Assembly (NCBI GenBank): GCA_030762175.1
Contig: CM060846.1
Span: forward strand, 238,559,012 to 238,623,011
Direction: 5' to 3'
Source: Metallyticus violacea
Taxonomy: Eukaryota; Arthropoda; Insecta; Mantodea; Metallyticidae
Length of the DNA stretch: 64,000 nt
Shown here: one piece after another, positions 47,897 through 59,315 of the stretch
How positions within the stretch are numbered: the first letter of the stretch is position 1
How the letters are laid out: every line of letters begins with the position of its first letter
Made by a program: the position numbers and the translations under genes
The notes under the pieces: model-generated
What the model was told of the DNA's origin: nothing
The model's database searches: none
Seen by the model: only the letters and a program-made list of their open reading frames with translations

Positions 47897-48290
47897 TCCT
47901 TTACCTGCTAATGGCATTTACAGTGGTTTACAATGTTCTACTTTCACTACGGAACAGGTGTTTTAAAGGAATTTCTTTTAATTTTAAATTGTAACGGCTA
48001 AACGGCTTTCTCTCCATACCTGTTAATGGCATTTAGAGTGTCTTGAATTGTTTTACCTTTCACTACGAGTCATGTATTTCAAATGAATGTCCTTTTAAGA
48101 TGTAAGGGTTATAAGATTTTCTCCCTTTTTGCCTGCTAATGGATTTGGAGATGCTACGTTTTCTTTCACTACGAGACAGATATTTCAAAAGAATTTCTTT
48201 TTACCCCTTACAACTTAAAAGGAAATTTCTTTGAAATATCTATCTCGTAGTGAAAGTTGAACATTGTAAACCACTGCAAATACCATTAGC
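47897..48290. repeat. Tandem and inverted units at the palindrome centre
   Basis: The unit begins near CTGCTAATGGCATTTA (47905), CTGTTAATGGCATTTA (48020) and CTGCTAATGGATTTGG (48133), a period of about 114 bp. It is followed from 48206 by an inverted copy (TTACAACTTAAAAGGAAATT to CATTAGCAGG). The apex lies near 48205, where the last direct unit meets the inverted one. Confidence 0.85.
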
Positions 48291-49241
48291 AGGTAAAGGA
48301 AGAAAATTTATATCCTCTACATCTTAAACTCATGACCGTGGCGCCAGAGTAGATATTAACTTGTCTGGTAGTATGTCCAAGAGGCTCATACCTGAGCGAT
48401 TGTTTCCATGCGACTTTCCATTGCTGGATACACATGATCATTTCCGCTCAGTAGAAAATCGGAACCCGATTTCGAAACAGCTTCTTGTTGGTTTGTTTGA
48501 GGTATACCGTAAATACTATTTTAAATTTCACCATCTTTTTCACAACTAATTTTTGCAACACATTTTTAACATCATTAAAAAATATGGGAAATTAACAATT
48601 ATTAACACAGTTTAACAGTGTGCTTGCAACATAACAGAAGAAGAAACGGCCAACAAAATTATTTTTTCACGCATATAACTTATTATAGAGAGCTAAGTAG
48701 TTTTTGTTTCTAATATTCGCTTATTCGCTCTGTATGTTAAAAGTCAATGATGGCGCGAAAATATTTTTTTTACAACATAACTTAATTTTGTCATCATAAC
48801 ACATTTTAGCAACATTAAAAAATTTTGCAACAGTAACATAACTTATTTTTTGCAAAATAATTTACTTTTTACAATATAACAACTTTTTTGTAACATAACG
48901 CATTGCAACATAATTTATTTTTGCAACATACCTTGTTTTTTGCAGCATAAATTAATGATTGGTTTCTATTATTTGTTCGTGTTCATTAAAAGTCGAACGC
49001 AGGTGGAAAAAAATATTGGATTGCAATATAACCTCTTTTTTGCAAAGTTAAATGGGCTTTTGTCTTTAATTTTCGATTTTGTTGTTAAATGTGAAACACG
49101 GAGTAAAAATATTCTTTAATTGCAGTACAATATCTTTTTTTTTTTGCAAAGTTGAAAATTGCATACGGCTCACTATTTCATTTTTTTCGCAATCAGGTAT
49201 ATTTCACTTATCAACATGTTATTGAGACGTATCCAATACTT

Positions 49242-49542
49242 GGTCGGTCCTGGTGGTGTAGTGGTTACCATACTTGCCTCCTACACCCAAAACGCGGGTT
49301 CGAATCCGGCCAGGATCGATGGATTTTTTCGGGCGTAAAAATCCTAAGTATGGCTTCCTTCGGAAGGGAAGTAAAGCTAGCCGTGGGTTCCGTGTCGTAC
49401 ATTTGCGGCACGAAAAAGAACCTCAAGCCTGAAAGAAGAGGCTTCTGAGCAAAATTTGTCGGCCGTTTCACGCCCTGAGTTGAATGGGACGCTGATGACC
49501 TGAGATGTTAAAGAGCGTCCGTAAATAAATAAACAAAAAAAA
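49242..49542 (+). repeat. SINE-B copy 5, full-length reference copy
   Basis: The head GGTCCTGGTGGTGTAGTGGT and B-box GCGGGTTCGAATCC are tRNA-like (Glu/Asp-type A-box). Then come TTTTCGGGCGTAAAAATCC, TATGGCTTCCTTCGGAAGGG, ACATTTGCGGCACGAAAAAG and GACGCTGATGACCTGAGATG, ending GTCCGTAAATAAATAAAC and an A run. The duplication gtatccaatactt (49229-49241) and gtattcaatactt (49543-49555) marks insertion into the right arm of the palindrome. Confidence 0.95.
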
Positions 49543-49654
49543 GTATTCAATACTTCGCAATCGGGTACAATCATCTTTTTATCATCTTTTATTTTTACCA
49601 ACATATGCACCTTATTTTTAAAAGTAACTCTACACGTCCAGACAGATTTACAAC

Positions 49655-49800
49655 AACGCGACACCATGGCGCCAGAACACCTGTAATTTGCCTATTCTCT
49701 TGATGACGTCACGATTTTGGTTTTTGTACAGGTTCAGGCAGGTTAAAACAGTGCGACTCTGTGGCGCCAGACATCTTGTACTTGGCTATTTTATGATCTT
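49655..49800 (+). repeat. Two diverged units with a TGGCGCCAGA motif
   Basis: GCGACACCATGGCGCCAGAA (about 49658) is followed by ACACCTGTAATTTGCCTATT. About 92 bp later GCGACTCTGTGGCGCCAGAC is followed by ATCTTGTACTTGGCTATTTT. The same GTGGCGCCAG motif occurs in both arms of the neighbouring palindrome, so this may be an outer part of the same element family. Confidence 0.55.
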
Positions 49801-50189
49801 AAGCTTGAATTTCCCCAATGTGCAGATTTTTCTCCAATGTGCTAGGCTTTCCTTCTCTCCTGGACCCGTCATATGACATTGAGAAACACACCTGCGAGTT
49901 TGTTTCCACCAATCGTGTGACTTTCTGCTACAACTGTTTTTTGGTTACACGCATTCATTTGACTTAGTAGATATGATGAAGTACTGTTCGAAGTAACTCC
50001 GCATCAGCTCGTTTAAGGCAATATTATTTTAAATGCTATTTTGTATTTGCTTACTCATTTTCCAGTTTATTTTGTCAAAGTTAAAACATATTTCTTACTA
50101 CCGTATAACCTAAAAACATTGTTTGTGAAGTAAATTGACAAATATTTACACAAATTAGCATTTTGCTTGCAGTGTTGTTGTTGTTGTTT

Positions 50190-50199
50190 GTTATTATTA

Positions 50200-50257
<58 letters not shown>

Positions 50258-50275
50258 CATCATCATCATCATCAT
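50190..50275. repeat. Compound (ATT)n/(ATC)n microsatellite
   Basis: About 22 ATT units followed by about 6 ATC units. Confidence 0.97.
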
Positions 50276-50528
50276 TTCAATGCTAATTACTGTAGGTGAG
50301 AACTATTTTTATATTTGTTCATTACATCTTTAATATATTTTACATTCCACCGCACATTTTTACTAATATTTTTAGATCTCACTAAGAATTCCACACGTTG
50401 TCCACCATTTTGAAAAGTTTGGTAATTTTATATACAATAAATAAAATAATGCTCCCTTCTTAACCATTCCTAGTAGTGATAAATGGCCCTGAAATATACT
50501 TGCCCAGGAATCTTCCTTGCCAGCGAAT

Positions 50529-50636
50529 GTATACTCACCCCTGAAAGTATGCTTAACCACGAATGTACAGTCAATCCTAAAAGTGTGCTTGTACTACTAA
50601 TGTATAGTCAATCCTAAAAGTATGCTTGCCGCACAA
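50529..50636. repeat. Three-copy minisatellite, 36-37 bp unit
   Basis: GTATACTCACCCCTGAAAGT, GTACAGTCAATCCTAAAAGT and GTATAGTCAATCCTAAAAGT start three adjacent units. Each continues into (A/G)TGCTT and a variable A/C-rich end. Confidence 0.85.
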
Positions 50637-51046
50637 ATTTTAATAAATATTTTGTATAATCAGTAAAACTATGGCGTTGCTATCCGTTCTTTCCATACTA
50701 TGCCTTTGAAGATCGGTAAGGAAGCTAAATATCGTGGAACTGCACACCCTTAAAGTCTGTGAGGAAGCAAATTACCGCCATTTTGAAATTGGTATTTTAT
50801 ATATTCCATAAACTTATGGCCCTTGTTTCCCGATCTTTTACTGGGGATACCTATTATATCCCAAAAGTAGGTTAGGAAGCAGATAGGGAGGTATAGAAAC
50901 TATTTAGTTGTAAATATCATAAAATCTGTTATTAATAATACTATTGTATCTTTCACATATTTATTCAATTTATGTAATTCCAGTGTATCATTTACTAATG
51001 TGTTAAATGTTGGATTGATTGTGTCAGTCTTGATGAAAATTAATTC

Positions 51047-51330
51047 TAGCAAAGTAAGCAATTATAGGGCAATTACTTTGCTTAATTTAATTTATAAAAC
51101 ATTTTAAAAACCGTTGCTTTTAGGACAACTAACTTTTTAATAAGAACGATATTCCAACTAATAATCAGTTTTGTTTTATTGACTCTATTAAAGTGAGCAA
51201 TAATACGGAATTACTTTGCTTAATTTTAATTATAAAATATTTTAAAAACTCTTGCTTTTGGATAGCTAACTTTTTAATAAGAACTATATTCTAACTAATA
51301 ATCAGTTTGGTTTTATAGCAGGTAAATTAA
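51047..51330. repeat. Tandem duplication, about 140 bp, inside the LINE relic
   Basis: Copy 1 and copy 2 share AGCAATTA, ACTTTGCTTAATTT, TTTATAAAA(C/T)ATTTT, GCTAACTTTTTAATAAGAAC-like stretches and CTAATAATCAGTTT. Both give the same reverse transcriptase block in translation, so the duplication followed insertion of the element. Confidence 0.8.
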
Positions 51331-51823
51331 CCAGCGTAGCTTTTTTTTTTTTACAATTATTGTCTTTGTACATAGCTGCCTTTACAATAATTTAATGCAT
51401 GTTCTTTGATTTTAAGCATTAGCTTTGATTCTATAAATCATTATTTTTTAAAGTTAAAGTATATCAATTAGATGTTAGAAATCTGACCAAATAACTGATT
51501 TGTCTTTGTTAATATAAATAATACATTGTGAAAATTAATAACAATGTACCTAAAACGTTTTTCTTGATTATGGGATTCCCTCTGGGGTCTGTTCTGGTTC
51601 CTCTATTTTTTATATCGTATATAAATAGAGAATCATATTAATGAAAATGTTTTACCATGTGTGTCAATTATACATCAGTAGCAGCGAGTGCCGGTGATTT
51701 ATACTCTTTGAGATTTAAACTAATTAGTGTTGTAAGTGAATTTAAATATTGGTGTGAAATTTACAATTTAATAGTGAAAATGCATAAAATTATGGTTATA
51801 ATTTACCAATTATTATTTTTTTT

Positions 51824-52106
51824 TTATTTGATTACGGACGCTCTTTAACATCTCAGTTCATCAGCGTCCCATTCAAATCAGGGCATGAAACTGTCGGCAA
51901 ATTTTGTTCGGAGGCTCTTTTTTCAAGCTTGAGGTTCTTTACTGTGCCGTAAATGTACGACACGGGACTCACGGCTTTACTTCCCTTCCGAAGGAAGCCA
52001 TACTTAGGATTTTTACGCCCGAAAAAATACATAGGTCCTGGCCGGGATCAAACCGCGATCTTGGGTTTAGGACATAAGTATGCTTACCACTTCACCAGGA
52101 CCGACA
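51824..52106 (-). repeat. SINE-B copy 6, near full-length
   Basis: Minus-oriented: TTTGATTACGGACGCTCTTT, TCATCAGCGTCCCATTC, GTAAATGTACGACACGGGAC, CTTCCGAAGGAAGCCATACT, then the tRNA-like head ending TTCACCAGGACCGAC. It interrupts the LINE relic. The head carries a small deletion before the B-box. Confidence 0.9.
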
Positions 52107-52759
52107 CTTTACCCACAAGAGTTTATTTCCTTTAACTCTTAATTGCATTATCTTATATTCTTAAATAAATACTAAATGTTTAGGTATTATCTTAGACATT
52201 ATCATAGATGACCCATATCGAGTGTATATAGAATAAATTAAATAATGCTTGCTTTACTATTATATGTCTAAAAAGCTGCCTAAATATTAAAAGCGAAATA
52301 CTATTTGTTTTGCTTTAGTGCGCGGTGATTTATCAAACTATATACTAAATGGGGTCACTACTACTTATTCTCAGAGAGCGCTAAGGATATTTTTTAATCT
52401 TAAAATGTAAGGACACATTAAGAAACGTTTATACGAAATAAATTACAATGCAGCAATTATTTATAAAAAGAATGCAGTTTATTTATTTTAAATAGGGAAG
52501 TTCAAAATTATTTTACGAGGCAAAGGAATAATGTTTACATTTGTAATTATATTATTCTTAAATTTCTCAAGACATCGTACAAGGAGGGTTGTTAATAAAT
52601 TATTACCTATAAAATTTTTCAATGTTACAAATTTCAATGCTTTTAAAAGACTGTGAAGAAAATATTTAACTAAAAGATCATTTTATAATTTCACTGAATT
52701 TTTTTAATTTTTATATTATATTGATAAGTCGATCTGTATTATGTACGAAAATAGCCAAT

Positions 52760-52810
52760 ATCTATCTATCCATCTATCCATCCATCCATCCATCCATCCA
52801 TGCATCTATG
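52760..52810. repeat. (ATCC)n microsatellite
   Basis: CTAT and CATC units followed by several CATC/ATCC units in a row. Confidence 0.93.
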
Positions 52811-54642
52811 ATTTCATTTAGCTTCTTTATTTCACATGTGCTTTGTGTTTTGTGTGTGTTTTGCTAATCTAAGATGTAATATATTAGTGTGTTTATACTC
52901 AAACCTTAAGATGTTTAGCGCCTGTTTTGTGCCTACTTTTAAGATTTTAGTGCACTTTTAGGCGATTTAAATATGAGATATTAATGCCTTAACATGCAGT
53001 GTCTATTGCTCAGCATTCCAGTACCCCGCAAGTCGTATTCATGCTTGTCATGTGTTTAAATTTTATTGTAATTTATAGTTCTCAAGGCTTAAATAAAAAA
53101 TAATGATAGCTATATACCATTATTCCACGTCTTTTGATTTTAATTGTTTTTAGAAACATAGTAAACCTCTCTAGAGTTCTGAAGTTCTTATACACCTTTA
53201 TTTTATTTTAATTACTGCATTGAAGTTACTAAAAACTAGATATAAGAATAATTAATTTTCAAAATTTGGATGGCGATATAGATGATTTAACAACCCCTGT
53301 TCTCCATAATCACAAAAATTTCACTTATGTTCATGCTGATACACTTTTTGATGTTCAGAAGTAGAAATATGCCCTGTTCATATGATAATAATCGTGACAA
53401 CAACATTTATTTGAACATTATTGACAGAACCACGGTGAGTCTGCTATAGTTATTTGGAAGTGCAACCTTCCACTCGAAGTGTTACAACAACTCACTTGCC
53501 ATTGCCCTTTTGTTGTTATTTTAATTCCATGAAATACGCATGGGAGTGAGGGTGAAGCTGCAAAAAACTCCTTTAACTCTACTAGCATTACTAACTGATC
53601 TGCCGTTTTATTTTTATTTTTATGCTCGGTATGTGTGACAGTTTGGCACAAAATAAACTTATAAGACATAAATGAAAAAGAATTTTTCATCCAAACCGGC
53701 ACTTTAACATTGTTCTAATTACACTCACTGCACGCATGTATACCCAGAATAACCTAATCCTTGTATTAACATTATCAAAACTAAAACAATGCGCGCAATA
53801 CAATAGAATGTGCAAATAAAATGAGTAACCACAACAGGTTATGTTGGTTGTTTGATTTGGCGGCTGTCGGCTGCATGTACCAAACCACGTTAAATATCAA
53901 ATCGGCAATAGTGAATACTTCACAGTTTAGCACCAAAATAAAACAATGTTTAACAGCGGTTAGTAATTAACCAGTTTTTAGTATCGTAAGTTTACAAATT
54001 ACAATCGATAATTTAAAATTAAACGTTAGACCTATTTATTTTTACTTCTAACAAAGATTAGGTTTCTTTGAGTTTATCACTCGATCATTAGACTTTTTTT
54101 TTTCTTTTTATATTTAGCGCACATACATATCGGTTATCCCAATGGATGTTTACATTTCTCGGTTTTCTAAAAATACCCAATAAAATAAAAACACACAATT
54201 GTAATATAATTTTATGGAATTTCCGCAAATTTCTGGGTAGCCAGGGTTTGCTACGCCTAAACAATCAAGAGATATGTGAATTGTCTTCCTCAGAGATTGG
54301 CGCTCCGATAACTTAATGGTAAGTTGACGGAACTTCTCTAGGTGTTAACTTATGACTGGAATGTTTCCCAGATTTTATTTGGTAATGCATTTGAATTATA
54401 ATCGTTACAACAAATTACAATATTTCCTTGTTTCACTTTGATTGACACTATTAAACTTTTTTATTTTATGCGTGATTTTTGCAAACATAGGCCCTCTAAT
54501 TTGTTATTATTTTGTGTCTGAAGAATATATTTTTGTATAAAATTGTAATATTTAGCCAACAATTTATTATTTTATATCTTTCTAAACGAAATTATTGCAG
54601 TGTAATTCAGGTACATTCAAATACACACAATATAATGAATAT
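52811..54642. other. AT-rich DNA, no recognised gene
   Basis: The minus-strand frame at 53418-53702 (94 codons) shows no domain. No RNA gene or named repeat was found. Confidence 0.5.
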
Positions 54643-54919
54643 ATGTATATTTTAATGCTGTTAAATGCCCGATTTTGCTGCTGAGGCAACACAGGTGTTG
54701 AACACCGATGATACATGAGATGATAAAATGTTAAATTGAGAAAGGATTTTTTTAAAGAAGGAAGCTTTTCAGGTCTAAGTTTAGGGTTCCTCCCCGGCAT
54801 TTGCCATTTATGAGGACTGAGGAAAACCTGAAAAAATCCTCAGTCAGGTGGTATGGTCCTGGCGGAATCGAACCCCACACGAATCCGAGCCTTTATGACC
54901 TCGGCCACCCATGGCGGTT
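54643..54919 (-). repeat. SINE-A copy 9, with TSD
   Basis: Minus-oriented, near complete: GCTGTTAAATGCCCGATTTT, GGTCTAAGTTTAGGGTTCC, CATTTGCCATTTATGAGGAC, B-box GCGGAATCGAACCCC and CTCGGCCACCCATGGCGGT. The 12 bp flanks tataatgaatat (54631-54642) and tatactgaatat (54920-54931) differ at one position. A few bases are missing from the head between the B-box and the anticodon-like region. Confidence 0.9.
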
Positions 54920-55199
54920 ATATACTGAATATGAAAAATATAAAATCATGTGATGGAATGTTTAAATCACTACATAAGATCATTATATTACTGTTAATAA
55001 TTATTTACGTTGCCAAAACTTCAAAGCAGAGAGCATAATTAATGAAGTCATTTTTGAAGAAAAATGTTTCCTACAAAAGAGATTTGCAAGCTACAGACAG
55101 CCTACATTATAATTTTAAAACATCATTTGCATCAAAGTAAGGGAAAAACAACTAAACGCGTGAACTAAAGTGAGCTTAAACATAAAGACAAAATGTCTA

Positions 55200-56395
55200 A
55201 AACTGAATACATGAGTTGGGAGACGTACTTCTTCTGTTTCAGCATAGCTCCTCCTTAAAGTCTACCCTTGCAGGCGCAATGAAGGGGGCACGTGACCTTC
55301 CCCCAGAATATCGACCAACGTTGTAGGACAGAGGAAGCTCGCGGTTGCTAGGGGTAACGCGCACGTTATCCGGAGCCAGTTGGATGGCAAGGTAAGGGGA
55401 GGTACAGCACTTGTCTGTATCCAGCTACTACCTTCTCTTTCCAGCATTTGCTTTAGAATTCTTAGTGAGTGGATGTTAGTGTTTCTCGTTTCTATACTGC
55501 AAGCAAAGTAATATAGCAGTGACTACAGATAATTCCAACCTAAGTTACGTTACAAGTAGAAAGTTGAATTTTCTTCTGGACTGCACTAGTGTGAACAACC
55601 TGATCTGCACTGTCAAACGTACTTTGCCCATTTGCTGTCCATTTTAGTGTCTGCCAAATGTTCCATTCTTAATTGGGACACCTCTAGAATGCTCATCTAG
55701 GTAATATTAAGTAATCTTCGTTATTCGTTAAATTTAATACAAATGTGGATTTGAAAGAGCAGCAAACGAAAAGTTGTACGATATGAATATGAAAATGTAT
55801 GTCTTATTGGTAAGTGATAAATTTGCGAAATATTGCGTAATGATAAATGCTCCTTGTCTACGAGCGTAGAAAATAGGAAAACTTAGTGAACTGTCATAAT
55901 TACAACATAGTGTGTTGCATTGCAATTTTAATAAAAATCGGACTACACTGTTGGAACTCTCAGCTTGGCGCCGTGCCCTATACGCCCACCACAGTGACAG
56001 ACATCGATCGGAGCGGTGTGTCTAAAGCAGTTCGTCCGCCATAGTTCACTAAGTGAAATTCAAAGCCCTTGAAAGAGATCAAAGAAATACAAACTCTCCC
56101 TATAAAGCATAACAGTGATATTACATATATAAAAATCGCAGTGGTGCAGCGCTGGCTTTACAAACTGATACTGTAACTTGTAGTTTAATATTGGGAAAGA
56201 TTACAACCCAAGAATGCATGTATGAAAAGTGAACATCTGTGCAATATATAGTTAGGAAGAGTAAGAAAAAAGAAATATTCTGGTGAGAAAGTATCGCCAC
56301 TAGCTATCACCGTGGTGCTTTTGAAGACGCTGTGGCAGGTCGTCGTGAGTTCTGTGGAGGCGGCTGCCACGAGCTGTAGTGGAAATATCCAGGTA
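55200..56395 (+). promoter_or_regulatory. Upstream and 5' UTR region of the CDK5 activator gene
   Basis: GC-richer patches at 55250-55450 and 55960-56050 stand out upstream of the p35-type exon. The first contains a strong donor-like AAG|GTAAGG (about 55388-55396), compatible with a non-coding first exon spliced onward. The second has CGATCGGAGCGGTGTGTC and AGTTCGTCCGCC, which could be a TATA-less core promoter. The long open frame continues about 84 bp upstream of the ATG without another ATG. Which patch is used cannot be decided from sequence. Confidence 0.35.
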
Positions 56396-57358
56396 ATGGG
56401 TACCGTCCTCAGTTTCAGCCCTCGGGAGAGGCGTCCAGTATATTCGTCGAACAACTCAGGAAACGGTGGTGGAGGCGAATTTACGCTTAATAATTTCAGC
56501 TACGAACAGCTCAATAATGCCAAAAATAGACAAGAGAACAAGAGCGTGGGAATGACGACCTCATCTGGAGGAGGTGGTGTGGGTACGGTCGGTGTACTAC
56601 CAAATAATAATTCTAGTGGAACAACGGGGAATGCCAACAATGCTGCGAACCATCATAATAATCATCACAACACTACCAACACCACCAACAACATCAACAA
56701 CAACAACAATGAGAATGCTCGCATAATCTCAGAGAAAAACGCCTTGGAAAAAAACTTCAAGAAACATTCTCTTTTCATAAATGCTTTGAGCTGGAAGCGG
56801 TTCTCAACTGCTAATAATAACAAGAAGAAGTTGGACAACAAAAACAAAAACCTTACTGCCTTTCGACAGCCACTTGTTGACAACATCCATCCGCTCGTCG
56901 TTGATAAAAACAAAAATATTCAGAAAGCTGCAGCAATTTCTTGCTATTACCCTACTACTACGAAGTCGGCATCTTCAACAACGGTTTCTATGACCGCTGG
57001 TTCGACGGGATCGAGTCTCGACATAGTCCGAGCCAACAATACCAACAACAATAACAACCATCTTCACAGTCACCATCAACATTGCGAAAAGTTAGCGCCC
57101 AAAGCAGTGCTGCTGGGAGGTTCAGCGGCCAATCATCATAATCACCATCAACAACAAGCGCCACAGCAACCAATTGTGGCAGCTCCTCACGGCTCTGTCC
57201 CAAAAAAGACAGTTATCCAGGCATCTACATCAGAATTGCTCAAGTGTCTGGGGATTTATCTGCATTCCAAATGCTACAGGCTCAAAGATTTCCAGGCTGG
57301 GGATGCAGTTATGTGGCTGCGAACGGTAGATAGGAGTCTCCTACTTCAAGGATGGCAG
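56396..57358 (+). CDS. CDK5R1: CDK5 activator (p35 type), first coding exon
   Basis: p35 proteins bind and switch on the neuronal kinase CDK5, which acts at membranes in axon growth and synapse function. The exon codes 321 residues. It starts [13 protein letters not shown]: Gly2 is the myristoylation site known from p35, and the start is the first ATG in frame. Residues 122-136, [15 protein letters not shown], match the conserved basic p10-region motif of p35. From residue 270, [17 protein letters not shown], then CYRLKDF and [19 protein letters not shown], the CDK5-binding cyclin-like domain begins. Between these lie Gly-, Asn- and His-rich low-complexity stretches (about residues 57-110 and 205-245), making it longer than vertebrate p35 to this point. 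It ends at donor CAG|GTAAAT in phase 0, right after GWQ. The rest of the domain lies beyond the window. No breaks are seen. Confidence 0.95.
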
Positions 57359-59233
57359 GTAAATGCACAAACTACACTTCCAAAATATCACTTTAAATTT
57401 AAATTATTAAACAACTTCTTAGTACTACCATTTTCCTATTAAATCAGCTATCAAAAGAAAAAATCTGTAAAGGTCAAAATAGTTTACAACTCTGGTGCAT
57501 CTTTCAGAATTTTAACGCTGTTTTTCATATACTAAGTGCAAAGTAAGAAAGTAAAGAAATTAAACTTGATTTTACTTAGTACTATAAAAATGTTTTCCTA
57601 GATATCGCTGAAAATTAAATTTATATCTGGAGAAAAGCATGTGTATAGTTTTTAATTTGCTCTTATTTCTGTCCGTGAGGCAATTTAAAACCTTTTCAGC
57701 GTATACTGTGAGTGAAAAAATTAGTTTCCTGTATTTCAAAGCCCCTGGAGGGGGCTCTACGGTACGGTCGATGGCCCTCGGGAGAGCAACGAGTCTAAGG
57801 TGTGGTCGTGCAATAACAACAAACTCAAGGGACTCGGTGGTGTGTAATCATGTGACCTATGTCTAGCCTCGATTGTTACAGTTTTGTAAATGTGCAACAT
57901 TCGTACCTAAGGTCGGAATTGCAAGCTATACTTGGGGCTTGGTGATGCCAGTCGGGCTCTAGCCTTTTGACGTCAAAACAGCAATTAGAAGTACATTAAT
58001 CTCGGAATTTTATCTACAGTGAATCAAACCGTAGCTTACTAAGTTGGAAAGTTTCCAATTGAGCCAGAGCTATCGACCTACTCGATAAAAATATTTTGCA
58101 ATTGCTTCGACTCAGCAATTACAGATTTCAGGTTCGATTCCTTGCAACAAGTTGCTTGGGGAAGGACCTTCGTCACATTAAAACGGCTAAGGACTATAAA
58201 GTAGGCGCTGAACGATTCTGAATTCATCCGTGTCATCATTCATTGTACAGAAAACAGACAACTTGGGGTGTAAAATGCTTTAAAATCAGCAGCACAAGAA
58301 AAAAGTATATGTTAATTGAAAGATGTATGTTTCCTTACGTTCACTTATACCAAGCACTCCAGCATGGCAGACAGTGTAAGAATAATTAGCATGGCTTCAC
58401 ATGTTTAGAATATAAGTATTAGAAATTAAGGTTCTTATACCAAATGTTACACCCTGCCCAGTTTTAGCAGCGTCAATAAGTGGAATTCCTAAGATTTCCA
58501 TACAAATAGCAGAGCAGATAATTAGTCATATCACTGAAGTTAAATATTATTATTGAAATGCCCCCAGAACTCCCTACATTCTTTCATTCTTCTATTTTCG
58601 TCTTTTATGAATACGTTTGCACCCAGTACAAATAGGTTTAAGTGTTTAAAATGAGTATTTAAACCTACCACACCCTACATTAAGTTATCAAAGGGCTTAA
58701 AATTATTCAAAGGTGAATAGCACACTTGCCGTATAGCTAAAAAAAAAAAATGAAAATTTAGCATCAAAAGACCTATTCTCGAAAATTATTGGTACATTTT
58801 CAGGAATTGGGAGAACAAAATCTAGATTACAACTGGTGCTTAAACCTAATTCTTTGGCACAGAAGGCCACTGTTCATCAAGCCAAAAAGTGTGTCTAGCA
58901 TGGACTTAAAATCCAAGCTATAAGAGACAATTAAATGTCAGCTAGTTTCTTCCTCAGTCACCCAAAGCAAGTTAGGATGGACATTTCTAGATAGTGCATG
59001 CCCATATTTTGCTGCATTAGTTTACGAGTAACAAACAGGAACCACACCCAAGCACCTACACTCATCAATACACGACTAGAAATATCTTGCACGGAAAGGC
59101 CATTAAAATGTTGAACGAAATAGTGGGAAAACCGCTGACGTTTTCACTAGAATATTACATTGTTTTCACATTATCACTCATCTATACAGCTATGATCAGT
59201 ATTTTTCCTTAAAGGTGAATGACGGGAAGAATT
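57359..59233. other. Start of the large p35 intron
   Basis: Begins with the donor GTAAAT. No following p35 exon was found in the window, so the intron is over 6.6 kb. A tRNA-like stretch near 58010-58145, with TGGCTCAATTGG on the minus strand and GGTTCGATTCC on the plus strand, may be a diverged SINE of another family. An A run lies at about 58739-58750. Confidence 0.55.
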
Positions 59234-59234
59234 A

Positions 59235-59314
<80 letters not shown>
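59234..59314. repeat. (AAT)n microsatellite
   Basis: About 26 AAT units, uninterrupted. Read on the minus strand they give a false poly-Tyr frame. Confidence 0.98.

Positions 59315-59315
<1 letters not shown>

Larger units (their letters stand above)
46836..49638. repeat. Large palindrome (inverted repeat), about 2.8 kb
   Basis: The left arm (46836-47992) and right arm (48206-49638, including a 301 bp SINE-B) are inverted copies. Their identity is roughly 80% in the stretch compared by eye. Matching landmarks are GTAGAGTTAC and GTAACTCTAC at the outer ends, GCGCCA at 47855 and 48331, and CCTGAGCGATTGTTTCCA (+, 48391) with its complement near 47800. Both arms keep an open frame of about 62 codons (RLIPERLFP, DFPLLDTHDHF, EVYRKYYFKF) in outward symmetry. 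The centre has three ~114 bp tandem units followed directly by one inverted unit. No transposase is inside, so this resembles a foldback element. Confidence 0.85.
50980..52735 (+). pseudogene. LINE reverse transcriptase pseudogene, different family
   Basis: Plus-strand fragments occur in LINE order. KVSNYRAITLLNLIYKTF (51055-51110) is repeated in a second, diverged copy at 51190-51245. NNQFGFIAGKLTS lies at 51300-51340. LDYGIPSGVCSG, at the place of the usual GIPQGS block, is at about 51565-51600. A thumb-like FEI-x-EFKYWCEIYNLIVKMHKIMV segment follows (51735-51800). C-terminal sequence continues past the SINE-B insertion. The YADD box is lost. The duplicated YRxITLL block is a local ~140 bp tandem duplication within the element. 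Confidence 0.75.

Noticed and set aside
49242..49320. Functional tRNA gene at the SINE-B head
   Set aside because: The tRNA-like part is fused to a repeated body with tail and target duplication found many times in the window.
56312..56395. Extension of the p35 frame upstream of the chosen start
   Set aside because: It starts with GTG, not ATG, and would hide the conserved myristoylated Gly2 that defines the p35 N-terminus.
57774..57786. 13 bp GCCCTCGGGAGAG shared with the p35 exon (56418-56430) as a duplicated exon piece
   Set aside because: Flanking sequence does not align, so it is most likely coincidence.
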